From positions 2,728,001-2,792,000 of the forward strand of contig NZ_CP102830.1 in assembly GCF_024730785.1 (NCBI RefSeq): a DNA stretch of 64,000 bases, given 5' to 3'. Origin of the DNA: Pseudomonas sp. LS44. Lineage in GTDB: Bacteria > Pseudomonadota > Gammaproteobacteria > Pseudomonadales > Pseudomonadaceae. The notes under the pieces are model-generated. The model searched no databases. It saw only the letters and a list, made by a program, of their open reading frames with translations, and had not been told where the DNA came from. How positions within the stretch are numbered: the first letter of the stretch is position 1; each line of letters starts with the position of its first letter. Positions 38,761 to 46,988 of this stretch are shown here, piece by piece. A program made the position numbers and the translations under genes.

Positions 38761-39452
38761 CAGAACGGGAACAGCGGGCTCATGAAGAAGCGGTCGAACC
38801 AGCCAGGCTGGCTGGCATCGGCGAAGGCACCGGTGCCGGAATAGGTGATGCGCGCATCGGCCACGCGGGTCGACGAGACGGTGTTGTCGGTGGCGATATC
38901 ATCGGCGCGGATCAGGCCGGCGATGCGTACCAGCTCGTCGCCGGTATTCAGGGTCATCCATTTTTCGCCGCGTACCGCGAGGATGCCGTTGGGCAGCACT
39001 TCGGACACAGTGACGGTGACCGAGCCAGACAAGCTGTTGCTTTGACCTGCCTTGGAGTCGCCTTTGGTATCCCGGCTGCCGCTGTATTCGGCACCGAGCT
39101 CCAGCGAGCCGCCGGTCAGCGGATTGTCGGTGCTCACGCCGCCGCCAAACAGCGAGGTCAGGCCGATATTGGCCGTGCTGTCTTTCTGCAGCTGCGAGTT
39201 GGCGTTCTTGCTCGCCTGGGTCTTCTCGTTGAGGGTGATCGTGATGATGTCGCCGACCCGGTACGCCTTGCGGTCGCCGTACAGGCTGTTATCGAAACCC
39301 GATTGGTAGATGGCCCCGTTATTCTGCGCAGCCGGCAGCGGCGTACGCGGCAACACTGGCGCGTAGTAGGGATCGTTAGCCTTCGGTGGCGGCGCCACGC
39401 AACCGGCGAGGAGCACGACGCCAAGCAGCGGGAGAAGGGAAAAACGATTCAT
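38760..39452 (-). CDS. flgH: Flagellar L-ring lipoprotein FlgH
   Basis: FlgH is the outer-membrane L-ring lipoprotein. The 230-residue product starts [21 protein letters not shown]: a lipoprotein signal with lipobox LAGC, the lipidated residue being Cys18. The mature part has the conserved [20 protein letters not shown] and [16 protein letters not shown] segments. A GAGAGG box lies 8 bases before the ATG. Upstream codons in frame fall in repeat DNA and are not used. Confidence 0.96.
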   Translation of the reverse strand: MNRFSLLPLLGVVLLAGCVAPPPKANDPYYAPVLPRTPLPAAQNNGAIYQSGFDNSLYGDRKAYRVGDIITITLNEKTQASKNANSQLQKDSTANIGLTSLFGGGVSTDNPLTGGSLELGAEYSGSRDTKGDSKAGQSNSLSGSVTVTVSEVLPNGILAVRGEKWMTLNTGDELVRIAGLIRADDIATDNTVSSTRVADARITYSGTGAFADASQPGWFDRFFMSPLFPF

Positions 39453-39490
39453 CACTACTACCTCTCGGTGTTTCAGCCAGACGGTGCGGC

Positions 39491-39550
39491 GTAGGAGCGA
39501 ATTCATTTGCGATGCTTTCATTCGCCGATCGCGAATGAGTTCGCTCCTAC
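39491..39550. repeat. Palindromic repeat between flgG and flgH
   Basis: GTAGGAGCGAATTCATTTGCG faces CGCGAATGAGTTCGCTCCTAC across about 18 bp. It is a copy of the 23471 family, inside the flgFGHIJKL operon. Confidence 0.88.
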
Positions 39551-39560
39551 AAACCCACCA

Positions 39561-40346
39561 TCAAAGATTCTGCGAAATGAAGCCGAGCATCTGGTCGGCA
39601 GTGGAGATGACTTTCGAGTTCATCTCATACGCGCGCTGGGTGGTGATCATGTTCACCAACTCCTCGACCACGCTGACGTTGGAATTTTCCAGGGTGTTCT
39701 GTTGCACGGTACCCAGGCCGGTCAGGCCCGGCGTACCGACCTGCGGCGCGCCACTGGCAGCGGTTTCCAGGAACAGGTTGCCGCCGATGGCTTCCAGACC
39801 AGCCGGGTTGATGAAGTCGGCGGTCTGGATGCTGCCCAAAATTTGCGGTTGCGGGTCGCCGGTAGTGGTCACCGAAACCGTGCCGTCTTCACCCACGGTG
39901 AAGGATTTCACTTCGTTGGGCAGGGTGATCGCCGGCTCCAGCGCGTAACCGCTGGAGGTGACCAACTGACCTTCGGAGCTCAGGTGAAAGCTACCGTCGC
40001 GGGTGTAGGCCACGGTGCCGTCGGGTTGCATGATCTGGAAGAAACCGCGGCCGTTGATGGCCATATCCAACGGCTGCTCGGTGGTCTGCAGGCTGCCGGC
40101 GGTGAACACCTTCTGGGTGCCGACGATGCGCACCCCGGTACCCAGCTGCAGGCCGGAAGGCAATTGGCTGTCCTGGCTGGTGTTGCCGCCGGGCTGACGC
40201 TTGATCTGATAGAGCAAATCCTGAAACTCGGCGCGATCACGTTTGAAACCCGTGGTCGATACGTTCGCCAGGTTGTTGGAAATGGTGGTCAGGTTCATGT
40301 CCTGGGCGGACAAACCGGTTTTACTGACCCACAGAGCCGGAAGCAT
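39561..40346 (-). CDS. flgG: Flagellar distal rod protein FlgG
   Basis: FlgG builds the distal rod. The 261-residue product has the rod-protein N terminus (MLPALWVSKTGLSAQDMNLTTISNNLANVSTTGFKRDRAEF) and the C-terminal signature SNVSVVEELVNMITTQRAYEMNSKVISTADQML. Length is typical. It follows flgF by 46 bp. Confidence 0.98.
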   Translation of the reverse strand: MLPALWVSKTGLSAQDMNLTTISNNLANVSTTGFKRDRAEFQDLLYQIKRQPGGNTSQDSQLPSGLQLGTGVRIVGTQKVFTAGSLQTTEQPLDMAINGRGFFQIMQPDGTVAYTRDGSFHLSSEGQLVTSSGYALEPAITLPNEVKSFTVGEDGTVSVTTTGDPQPQILGSIQTADFINPAGLEAIGGNLFLETAASGAPQVGTPGLTGLGTVQQNTLENSNVSVVEELVNMITTQRAYEMNSKVISTADQMLGFISQNL

Positions 40347-40392
40347 ATTGATTCTCCTGGGGCGCCGGTTTCATGGCGCCACCTGCTGGTAA

Positions 40393-41133
40393 TTAGCTAA
40401 GTTGCATGACCCGTGCCACAGACGAGGCATCGTCCTCGGCCGTACGCATCATCTTCACTTGCAGCTCGAACTGGCGGGACAAGGAGAGGATCGCGGTCAT
40501 CTCCTCGACGGCATTCACGTTGCTGGTTTCGAGGAATCCGGAGGTCATCTGCACGTTGGTATCGGCCTGCAGCGGCTCCTGGCCCTTGTAGCGGATCAGG
40601 CCATCGGCGCCCTTCTCCATCTGCTTGAGATCCGGATTGACCAGCTTCAGGCGGTCGACCTCAGCGATCACGTTGGGGGCTTCGCCGAGCGCACGGATGG
40701 TGATGGTGCCGTCAGCACCGATTTCGACTTTCTGCTCTGGCGGCACGGCAATCGGCCCGCCGTTGCCCATGACCGGCAAACCGGCGCCGGTACGCAGCTG
40801 GCCGTAAGCATCGATCTTCAGGCTGGCGGTGCGCACATAGGCTTCCCCGCCATCCGGCGCCTGCACGGCCAGCCAGCCGTCGCCGCTAACCGCGACATCC
40901 ATGCCGTTGCCGGTTTCCTGCAAAGTGCCAGCGGTGAAATCGGTACCGGGGCGCTCGCTCATCGCGTAGACCCGCGCCGGGAAGCTGTCACCGAATACCT
41001 GCATCGACCGCGCCTGCTCGAAGTCGCGCCGAAAGCCGTTGGTGGAGATGTTCGCCAAGTTGTTGGCATGCGCGCGCTGGGCCAGGGTGCTCTGGCTGGC
41101 TCCGCTCATGGCGACGTAAAGCATCTTGTCCAT
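40393..41133 (-). CDS. flgF: Flagellar proximal rod protein FlgF
   Basis: FlgF is a proximal rod component. The 246-residue form starts MDKMLYVAMSGASQSTLAQRAHANNLANISTNGFRRD, just after GGAGAG. The open frame continues 29 codons upstream, but into the promoter region. The C-terminal SNVNAVEEMTAILSLSRQFELQVKMM matches the family. It heads flgFGHIJKL and has its own sigma-54 promoter. Confidence 0.97.
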   Translation of the reverse strand: MDKMLYVAMSGASQSTLAQRAHANNLANISTNGFRRDFEQARSMQVFGDSFPARVYAMSERPGTDFTAGTLQETGNGMDVAVSGDGWLAVQAPDGGEAYVRTASLKIDAYGQLRTGAGLPVMGNGGPIAVPPEQKVEIGADGTITIRALGEAPNVIAEVDRLKLVNPDLKQMEKGADGLIRYKGQEPLQADTNVQMTSGFLETSNVNAVEEMTAILSLSRQFELQVKMMRTAEDDASSVARVMQLS

Positions 41134-41184
41134 GGTTCTCTCCGAGGTGGACTTTGCCGCCCGCTGCTCTGTTGGCAGAGATAT

Positions 41185-41200
41185 AGCAAAGCTTGTGCCA
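41185..41200 (-). promoter_or_regulatory. Sigma-54 promoter of flgF operon
   Basis: The minus-strand sequence TGGCACAAGCTTTGCT is a near-consensus -24/-12 promoter followed by ATATCTC. That context is shared with the flgB promoter and probably belongs to the FleR class. Transcription would start near 41173, 40 bp before flgF. Confidence 0.93.
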
Positions 41201-41244
41201 GCCCCGGAAATTATTTTCAAACCATTGATAGATAAGGATTTTAT

Positions 41245-41273
41245 AAAAAAAAAAGCTCCCTACGGAGCTTTTT
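41245..41273 (-). terminator. Intrinsic terminator of flgBCDE
   Basis: The stem AAAGCTCC/GGAGCTTT (41252-41271, loop of 4) is followed on the minus strand by a run of ten T. It lies after flgE and 45 bp before the flgF promoter. The opposite side has only a few T, so the minus direction is the main one. Confidence 0.9.
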
Positions 41274-41322
41274 ATTCAAGCCAGCGGCGGAAGCTTGCCG
41301 CTTGCGGCAAAGGTCGAGATAC

Positions 41323-41435
41323 GTAGGGCGGGTGCAGCCCGCAGAGGTCCCGGCGGGTTGCACCCGCCCTACAGGGTAGGAGCGAATTCATTCGCGATCA
41401 CGACAGACACCTATCGTGAATGAATTCGCTCCTAC
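41323..41435. repeat. Two palindromic repeats after flgE
   Basis: GTAGGGCGGGTGCAGCCCGC facing GCGGGTTGCACCCGCCCTAC (41323-41372) is followed at once by GTAGGAGCGAATTCATTCGCG facing GTGAATGAATTCGCTCCTAC (41376-41435). The 314-bp spacer 41134-41447 holds these, the terminator and the flgF promoter, and no gene. Confidence 0.88.
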
Positions 41436-41447
41436 ACCGGCCCGTTA

Positions 41448-42935
41448 TCAGCGCAGGTTGATGATGGTCTGGGTAATCGCGCTTTCGGTTTCGATGGTCT
41501 TGGCGTTGGCTTGGTAGTTGCGCTGGGCAACGATCAGGTTGACCAGTTGATCCGACAACTCGACGTTGGAGTCTTCCAGCGCGCCAGCCTGCAAGGCACC
41601 CATGGTACCGGTACGTGGCGAGCCGATTATCGGCTCGCCGGACTCGAACGACTGCACCCAACCGGTCTTGCCTACCGGGGTCAGGCCCTGCACGTTGGCG
41701 AAGTTGGCGAGCACGATCTGACCTTGCACCTTGGATTGGCCGTTGGTGTAGCGGGCGAAGATCACCCCGGTATCATCGATTTCCAGGCCCGATAGCTGGC
41801 CGGTGGTATAGCCGTCCTGGCTCACGCTGTTGACCGCAAAAGCGCTGGCGAACTGGCTGGAGGTGCGCAGATCGAACGCAATACCGCCCGGGTTGGCCAT
41901 GGCACCGTTGGCCGACCAGACCGCTGGCGTGCCGTTATCGGTCGCGGCCGGCACCCAGTTATTCATATTGATAACGCCGTCCGGGCTGATGCTGAAGCCG
42001 CTGGGCGTCGACGCCGCCAGCGCAGTGGTATCCAATTGACCGGCCGCGTTAAAGGAGAGGTTCACCGAGGCCGGCGTGGTCAGGCTCGGGTTGGCCGGAT
42101 TGCGACCATCGACCAACACATTCATCTGCCAGCTGTTGTCGGCGGTCTTGACGAAATACTGGGTGAACACGTGGGCATTGCCCTGGGTGTCATAGATGTT
42201 CACCGAGGTCGAGGAGTTGTAGGTGGTCGGATCGGTGGGATCGAACGTTGCGTTTCCCGCGGCAATCGCCGCCGCCGACACCGCTGGATCCGCTGCCACC
42301 GCCGCCTGAGCGGCCGCTGTCTCGGCAGCGGTCGGGTTGGCCGGATCCACCACGCCGTTGGCAGGGTCGTTGATCCAGGCAGTCGTGGAGGCGACGGTCA
42401 CTGCGTCACTGGCCGCCTGCCAGGTCGCCGGCGAAGCCTGCGCGGAGTTCAGGTTGAAGTTCTGGGTCAAGCGGCTGCTGGCTTTCGGCGCCTGGTTGGA
42501 GGTTTCGATACGCAGATCGCCCACCACGCCGCTCTGGATATTGCCATTGCCGTCGACGGTATTGCCCTGCAGGCGATAGCCGAAGTTGTTGGTCACATAG
42601 CCGTCGCGGTCGGTACCGAAGTAGCCAGCCCGGGTATAGCCGACGTCGCCGCCATTGCTGGTGACGAAGAAACCGTTGCCGTTGATGGCCAGGTCCAGGG
42701 CGTTCTGCGTGTAGTTGATGTTGCCCTGGTTGAACAGCTGCGACACGTTGGCGAGCAGCACGCCGCTGCCCTGCGGGTTGGACCCGGTGCCGAGTACCGA
42801 GGCGGCATACACGTCAGCGAATTCCGCGCGCGACTGCTTAAAGCCCGCCGTGCCGGCGTTGGCGATGTTGTTGCCGGTAACGTTGAGGTCACTGGTGGCA
42901 GCCCGCAGACCGCTGAGACCGATATTGAACGCCAT
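41448..42935 (-). CDS. flgE: Flagellar hook protein FlgE
   Basis: FlgE polymerises into the hook. The 495-residue product has the rod/hook N terminus ([39 protein letters not shown]), the conserved [15 protein letters not shown] segment, and the C-terminal [34 protein letters not shown]. Residues about 188-235 form an Ala/Pro/Asp-rich insertion that makes it longer than the about 460-residue P. aeruginosa protein. It is the last gene of flgBCDE. Confidence 0.97.
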   Translation of the reverse strand: MAFNIGLSGLRAATSDLNVTGNNIANAGTAGFKQSRAEFADVYAASVLGTGSNPQGSGVLLANVSQLFNQGNINYTQNALDLAINGNGFFVTSNGGDVGYTRAGYFGTDRDGYVTNNFGYRLQGNTVDGNGNIQSGVVGDLRIETSNQAPKASSRLTQNFNLNSAQASPATWQAASDAVTVASTTAWINDPANGVVDPANPTAAETAAAQAAVAADPAVSAAAIAAGNATFDPTDPTTYNSSTSVNIYDTQGNAHVFTQYFVKTADNSWQMNVLVDGRNPANPSLTTPASVNLSFNAAGQLDTTALAASTPSGFSISPDGVINMNNWVPAATDNGTPAVWSANGAMANPGGIAFDLRTSSQFASAFAVNSVSQDGYTTGQLSGLEIDDTGVIFARYTNGQSKVQGQIVLANFANVQGLTPVGKTGWVQSFESGEPIIGSPRTGTMGALQAGALEDSNVELSDQLVNLIVAQRNYQANAKTIETESAITQTIINLR

Positions 42936-42990
42936 TCAAGACTCCTTGGCCGGTAAGTCCGGCGACTCCAGCAAACGCTGATTCTGTGAA

Positions 42991-43668
42991 TTACTGACCG
43001 ATGACCTGGACCTGGGAGAGCGCAACGCTGCCGATTCCCGCCAGGTTGAGCATCAATTCGCCGCCGTTCTGGGCCAGGGTGACGCTGTCGACGTTGGCCG
43101 GCAGCATGGTGTACAGCCCCTTGGTTTCGGTGCCGTAAACCGCCTGCGCTTCGAACTTGTAGGTGCCGGGCGGCAAAATATTGCCGTTCGAATCCTTGCC
43201 GTCCCACATGAAGCTGACATTGCCGGCCTCCTGCTGACCAAGGTTGACGCGGTTCACTACCGTGCCGGCGCTGTCGTAGACGTTGACGTAGACGTTGCTG
43301 CTGGAAACCGGCAACACCGCGCTGGCCTTGAAGGTCTCGCTGGTATCGACCACAGCCTTGTCGCTCGGCACGATCACCTTGCGGCCGACCAGCGAGGATG
43401 CCTGCAGCGCCTGCGAGGACTGGTAGCCGGAGAGCAACGAACTCATGCTGTCGTTGAGCTTCTCCACGCCCTCCACCTGGCTGAACTGCGCCAGTTGGGC
43501 GATGAACTCGCCGTTGCCTTGCGGCTCCAGCGGGTTCTGGTTGTTCAGCTGCGCCACCAGCAGATTGAGAAACTCGTTCTTGCCGAGTTCCTTGGACTTG
43601 GTTTCGCTCTTGATCTGGTACTGGTCCAGCGCCGAACTGCCGACACCGCTTACGCCATCTGTGCTCAT
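42991..43668 (-). CDS. flgD: Flagellar hook-capping protein FlgD
   Basis: FlgD is the scaffold at the tip of the growing hook. The 225-residue product has the conserved N region (KELGKNEFLNLLVAQLNNQNPLEPQGNGEFIAQLAQFSQVEG, about 27-68) and FlgD tudor/Ig-like domains (about 90-225, with SFMWDGKDSNGNILPPGTY). It is separated from flgC by 162 bp, most of it the MITE-like element. Confidence 0.97.
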   Translation of the reverse strand: MSTDGVSGVGSSALDQYQIKSETKSKELGKNEFLNLLVAQLNNQNPLEPQGNGEFIAQLAQFSQVEGVEKLNDSMSSLLSGYQSSQALQASSLVGRKVIVPSDKAVVDTSETFKASAVLPVSSSNVYVNVYDSAGTVVNRVNLGQQEAGNVSFMWDGKDSNGNILPPGTYKFEAQAVYGTETKGLYTMLPANVDSVTLAQNGGELMLNLAGIGSVALSQVQVIGQ

Positions 43669-43686
43669 GATTCTTCCTCGTGCGCC

Positions 43687-43834
43687 TTACCAGGCCGTTG
43701 GAAAACTACCTACGTTGCCGATACGGCGTTAAAAACGGCCTCAAAATGCTCATTTACAACACGTAAACTGCGCTTTTTCGGCCGTTTTTGCCTTGTCTCG
43801 GCTGCCTCGCCTACATTTTTCAACGGCCTGTTAC
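43687..43834. mobile_element. MITE-like element between flgC and flgD (copy 1)
   Basis: The element 43691-43830 has near-perfect inverted ends (CAGGCCGTTGgAAA and TTTtCAACGGCCTG). On both sides it is flanked by TTAC (43687-43690 and 43831-43834), which looks like a 4-bp target duplication that includes the flgC stop codon. The core 43723-43792 matches the core of copy 2 (47751-47820) at about 59 of 70 positions, including ATGCTCATTTACAAC. It has no coding capacity. Confidence 0.72.
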
Positions 43835-44280
43835 TGACCCAGGGTCAGGACTTTTTGCATCATCTGCTTGGCGGTGTTCATCATTTCGGTATTGGTCTGG
43901 AAGGCACGGCTGGCAGAAATCATGTCAGCCATCTCCTCGACCACGTTGACGTTCGGGTAATAGACGTAGCCGTTGTCGTCGGCAGCCGGATGCTTCGGCT
44001 CGTAGCGCGGCGTCAGGGTGCTCTGGTCTTCGATCACGCCGAGCACCTGCACGCCGGCACCGGACTGGTCCTGGTCGGCGAACAGCGAGCCACGGTCGCC
44101 GCTGCCGCTCAGCGAGCTCTGGAACATGGTGGCAAACACCGGATGGCGGGCGCGGTAGGTCTGATCGACGCTGGACGACACGCTCTCGGCGTTGGCGATG
44201 TTGCTGGAAATGGTGTTCAGGCGAGTGCTCTGGGCGCTCATGCCGGTTCCGGCGATATTGAAAACACTGGCTAGTGACAT
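43831..44280 (-). CDS. flgC: Flagellar proximal rod protein FlgC
   Basis: FlgC is a proximal rod component. The 149-residue product has the rod signature (MSLASVFNIAGTGMSAQSTRLNTISSNIANAESVSSS) and the C-terminal YVYYPNVNVVEEMADMISASRAFQTNTEMM. It is 14 bp after flgB. Its stop codon lies within the presumed target duplication of a MITE-like element. Confidence 0.97.
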   Translation of the reverse strand: MSLASVFNIAGTGMSAQSTRLNTISSNIANAESVSSSVDQTYRARHPVFATMFQSSLSGSGDRGSLFADQDQSGAGVQVLGVIEDQSTLTPRYEPKHPAADDNGYVYYPNVNVVEEMADMISASRAFQTNTEMMNTAKQMMQKVLTLGQ

Positions 44281-44294
44281 GGCAGAGGTCTCCC

Positions 44295-44702
44295 TTATTC
44301 GCCGCGCAGGGCGGTGATCAGCCCTTTGAACTTGCTGTTGAGCAGCGTGAAGCTGGATTGGAACTGCACCGAGTTTTCCGCGTAATTGGCTTGCTCGAGC
44401 TGCGCGTCCACAGTGTTCTGGTCGATCGACGGCTGCATCGGCGTGCGGTACTGCAGCGCAGCGTCGGCCATGCCGATGCCCTGCGCGTCGATGTGCTGGC
44501 TGTTGGTGCGATTCAGCTGAAAGGTGCCGCGCTGGGTCTTCTCGCTTTGCTCAGCGAGCACCGAAGCGAAATCCAGATCACGCGCCTTGTAATTCGGCGT
44601 GTCGGCATTGGCGATGTTGTTGGCCAGCACTTCGGCGCGCTGGGCGCGGAAGCCGAGTGCTTTTTCATGAATCCCGAGGGCTTTGTCGAAACTGATGCTC
44701 AT
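44295..44702 (-). CDS. flgB: Flagellar proximal rod protein FlgB
   Basis: FlgB is a proximal rod component. The 135-residue product starts MSISFDKALGIHEKALGFRAQRAEVLANNIANADTPNYKARD and ends in the family helix NYAENSVQFQSSFTLLNSKFKGLITALRGE. An in-frame TTG two codons earlier is ignored. It is the first gene of flgBCDE. Confidence 0.97.
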   Translation of the reverse strand: MSISFDKALGIHEKALGFRAQRAEVLANNIANADTPNYKARDLDFASVLAEQSEKTQRGTFQLNRTNSQHIDAQGIGMADAALQYRTPMQPSIDQNTVDAQLEQANYAENSVQFQSSFTLLNSKFKGLITALRGE

Positions 44703-44752
44703 GGTCAACGAACCTTGCCAAGTGGCTTATCTGGTTTTCCTGCCAGAGATAT

Positions 44753-44768
44753 AGCAAGGCGCGTGCCA
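44753..44768 (-). promoter_or_regulatory. Sigma-54 promoter of flgB operon
   Basis: The minus-strand sequence TGGCACGCGCCTTGCT is a consensus -24/-12 promoter followed by ATATCTCTGGCA, as at flgF. Transcription would start near 44741, 40 bp before flgB. Confidence 0.94.
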
Positions 44769-44899
44769 TTTTATTTTTTGCTTATTTTTCAATGATATAG
44801 ATAGATATTACTGGTGCATTGCCGCATCAAGCGGCAAGCCTTTTCCGCCTCCCGGCAAGCTCGACAGCGAGCATTGCCGCCCCTGTGCCGATCACGGCG

Positions 44900-45037
44900 C
44901 GGCGATGGGTATCGCTTCGCTCAACCCATCTACGGATCTGTAGGAGCGAATTCATTTGCGATGGGGCCGCTCGAGTTGCCCCTGTTCGCGAATGAATTCG
45001 CTCCTACACAGCACCGTAGCCCGGATGAAATCCGGGG
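44900..45037. repeat. Palindromic repeats between flgB and cheR
   Basis: The 373-bp spacer 44709-45081 has no gene. After the flgB promoter and an A/T-rich stretch (44769-44815) come GATGGGTATCGCTTCGCTC (about 44902), GTAGGAGCGAATTCATTTGCG facing CGCGAATGAATTCGCTCCTAC (44940-45006), and GTAGCCCGGATGAAATCCGGG (45016-45036). Confidence 0.82.
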
Positions 45038-45038
45038 C

Positions 45039-45066
45039 GAAAAAAAGGAGGCCTAGGCCTCCTTCT
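45039..45066 (-). terminator. Intrinsic terminator after cheR
   Basis: A perfect 20-bp palindrome AAGGAGGCCTAGGCCTCCTT (45045-45064) is followed on the minus strand by a T run. It lies 17 bp after the cheR stop and ends the cheV-cheR transcript. Confidence 0.9.
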
Positions 45067-45081
45067 ATATGTACGTACGAA

Positions 45082-45930
45082 TCACTTCACCTTGTAGATG
45101 ATCCCCGGGCTGCACTGGACCATCTGGTAATGATCCGGCAAGCCGTTCAGCGCTTCCGATGCACCGAGGAACAGATAGCCGCCCGGCTTCAGCGTGGCAT
45201 GAATGCGCAGCAGGATGTCCTTCTTCACTTCCGCGGAAAAGTAAATCAGCACGTTGCGGCAGAACACGATGTCGAACTTGCCCAGCACCGCATAGCTGTC
45301 GAGCAGGTTGAGCGGGCGGAACTCGACCCGATTGCGGATCGCCGGCTTGACCGCCCAGCGCCCAGGCGCAGTGTTGTCGAAGTACCGCTGCAAACGCTCC
45401 TGCGACAAGCCCCGGCCAATCGCCAAGCTGTCGTACTCGCCGGTCTTACAGGCTTGCAGCATCGAGCTGGACAGATCGGTGCCGAGAATCTGCGCGCCGC
45501 CGCGCAGCTGCCCAAGGTTGCTGCGCTCGAACTCATCGATCGCCATGGACAACGAATACGGCTCCTGCCCCGACGAGGCGGCCGCCGACCAAATGCGCAG
45601 CCGTTGGGTAGGATTGGTCTTCAGCAGCTCCGGCAGAACGCGGCTTTTCAGTACGTCAAACGGATAGGTATCGCGAAACCACAGGGTTTCGTTGGTGGTC
45701 ATGGCGTCCACCACCAGCTCACGCAGCCCGCTGCGGGGCTGCCCCTCCATACGCTGCACCAGTTCGCCGAGGCTCTTGATGCTGTGCTGCTCCATCAGCT
45801 TGTTCAGCCGACTGGACACCAGATACTGCTTATTGCTGCCCAACAAAATGCCGCAGGCTTTTTCCAGAAAAATCCGGAACTGTTCGAAATCCACATTACC
45901 TGAAGACACTGAGGCCGCCTTACCAAACAT
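45082..45930 (-). CDS. cheR: Chemoreceptor methyltransferase CheR
   Basis: CheR methylates glutamates of chemoreceptors using S-adenosylmethionine, for adaptation. The 282-residue product has a helical N domain (about 10-80), then the Rossmann methyltransferase domain with TTNETLWFRDTYPFDVL, LRIWSAAASSGQEPYSLSMAI, and the active-site region FDIVFCRNVLIYFSAEVKKDIL. The start is the ATG six bases after GGAG. It is 23 bp downstream of cheV; the methylesterase CheB is not in the window. Confidence 0.97.
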   Translation of the reverse strand: MFGKAASVSSGNVDFEQFRIFLEKACGILLGSNKQYLVSSRLNKLMEQHSIKSLGELVQRMEGQPRSGLRELVVDAMTTNETLWFRDTYPFDVLKSRVLPELLKTNPTQRLRIWSAAASSGQEPYSLSMAIDEFERSNLGQLRGGAQILGTDLSSSMLQACKTGEYDSLAIGRGLSQERLQRYFDNTAPGRWAVKPAIRNRVEFRPLNLLDSYAVLGKFDIVFCRNVLIYFSAEVKKDILLRIHATLKPGGYLFLGASEALNGLPDHYQMVQCSPGIIYKVK

Positions 45931-45953
45931 ACTTATCTCCGAAAGCCAGACCT

Positions 45954-46886
45954 TCAGCTTTCATCCGCTACCTTGATGCGTTCAACCACCCGCGACGCCA
46001 AATCGTCGGGGCGGAATTTGGCGAGGAAATCGTCCGCGCCGACCTTCTTCACCATGGCTTGGTTGAATACCCCGGAAAGCGAAGTATGCAGGAGGATATG
46101 CAGCTTCTGCATGCGCGGGTCGTGGCGAATTTCTGCCGTCAGGGTGTAGCCATCCATCTCCGGCATCTCGATGTCGGAGATCAACATCAATAGCTCTTCC
46201 TCGGGTAGCCGACCTTCGTCGACCATAGCGCGCAAGTATTCCAGCGCCTCGCGGCCATCATTCAGCGCAACGACCTCAACGCCCACCGTTTGCAGGCAAC
46301 GCATCACCTGCTTACGCGCCACCGACGAGTCGTCGACGATCAGGACCCGCTTGCTCGGCGCCTTGCTCTGGGTTTCCTGGTCGATGATGCCCGCGGAAAT
46401 ATGCTCAGAGGTCGGCGCTACTTCGGCGAGGATCTTCTCCACGTCGATGATTTCCACCAATTGCTGATCCAGACGGGTGACGGCGGTCAGGTAGTGATCG
46501 CGGCCCGTGCCTTTGGGCGGCGGCAGGATTTCTTCCCAGTTCATGTTGACGATGCGCTCCACCGAACGCACCAGGAAGCCCTGAACCTTGGTGTTGTACT
46601 CGGTGATGATGACGAAGCTGTTGGTCAGGTCATCCAGGCCGCGACGACCGGTGGCCAAGGCCAGGTCGATGATCGGGATGGTACCGCCACGGATGCTCGC
46701 CACGCCGCGCACTACCGGATTGGATTTCGGCATGATGGTGAGTTTGGGGCACTGCAGCACCTCCTTCACCTTGAACACGTTGATGCCATACAGCTGTCTG
46801 CCATCCAGGCGGAACAGCAGCAGCTCCAGGCGATTCTGCCCGACCAGTTGCGTACGCTGGTTAACCGAGTCCATAACTCCGGCCAT
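45954..46886 (-). CDS. cheV: Chemotaxis coupling protein CheV
   Basis: CheV couples receptors to CheA through a CheW domain and tunes this with a receiver domain. The 310-residue product has a CheW-like domain (about 18-155: LFRLDGRQLYGINVFKVKEVLQC, GVASIRGGTIPIIDLA) and a receiver domain (about 180-305: VLIVDDSSVARKQVMRCL, LMLISDIEMPEMDGYTL with the phospho-Asp). An AGGAGG box lies six bases before the ATG. It is divergent from flgA across about 70-100 bp. Confidence 0.97.
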   Translation of the reverse strand: MAGVMDSVNQRTQLVGQNRLELLLFRLDGRQLYGINVFKVKEVLQCPKLTIMPKSNPVVRGVASIRGGTIPIIDLALATGRRGLDDLTNSFVIITEYNTKVQGFLVRSVERIVNMNWEEILPPPKGTGRDHYLTAVTRLDQQLVEIIDVEKILAEVAPTSEHISAGIIDQETQSKAPSKRVLIVDDSSVARKQVMRCLQTVGVEVVALNDGREALEYLRAMVDEGRLPEEELLMLISDIEMPEMDGYTLTAEIRHDPRMQKLHILLHTSLSGVFNQAMVKKVGADDFLAKFRPDDLASRVVERIKVADES

Positions 46887-46927
46887 GCCCTGCCTCCTCT
46901 TGATTAAGCACCGTTTGAGCCTATATG

Positions 46928-46943
46928 CGGCACGGGCCTTGCT
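46928..46943 (+). promoter_or_regulatory. Sigma-54 promoter of flgA
   Basis: CGGCACGGGCCTTGCT has GG-N10-GC with -24 GGCACG and -12 TTGCT. Its start point would be near 46953, only 2-3 bases before the first ATG of the flgA frame. This argues that translation begins at 46989. flgA is a FleQ/RpoN class gene in P. aeruginosa. Confidence 0.85.
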
Positions 46944-46988
46944 AACTAAGCCGTCATGAACCAGACAACGACAATTTTTCGGCGAGTG

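Noticed and set aside
36542-38844. Long plus-strand frames opposite flgJ and flgI
   Set aside because: They lie entirely over conserved flgJ and flgI coding sequence and resemble no protein family.
39453-39521. Longer flgH from an upstream in-frame ATG
   Set aside because: The added residues come from palindromic repeat DNA and would bury the lipoprotein signal.
46887-46955. Possible sigma-28 promoter for cheV in the divergent gap
   Set aside because: A GCCGCATA on the minus strand resembles a -10, but no TAAA lies at the proper distance.
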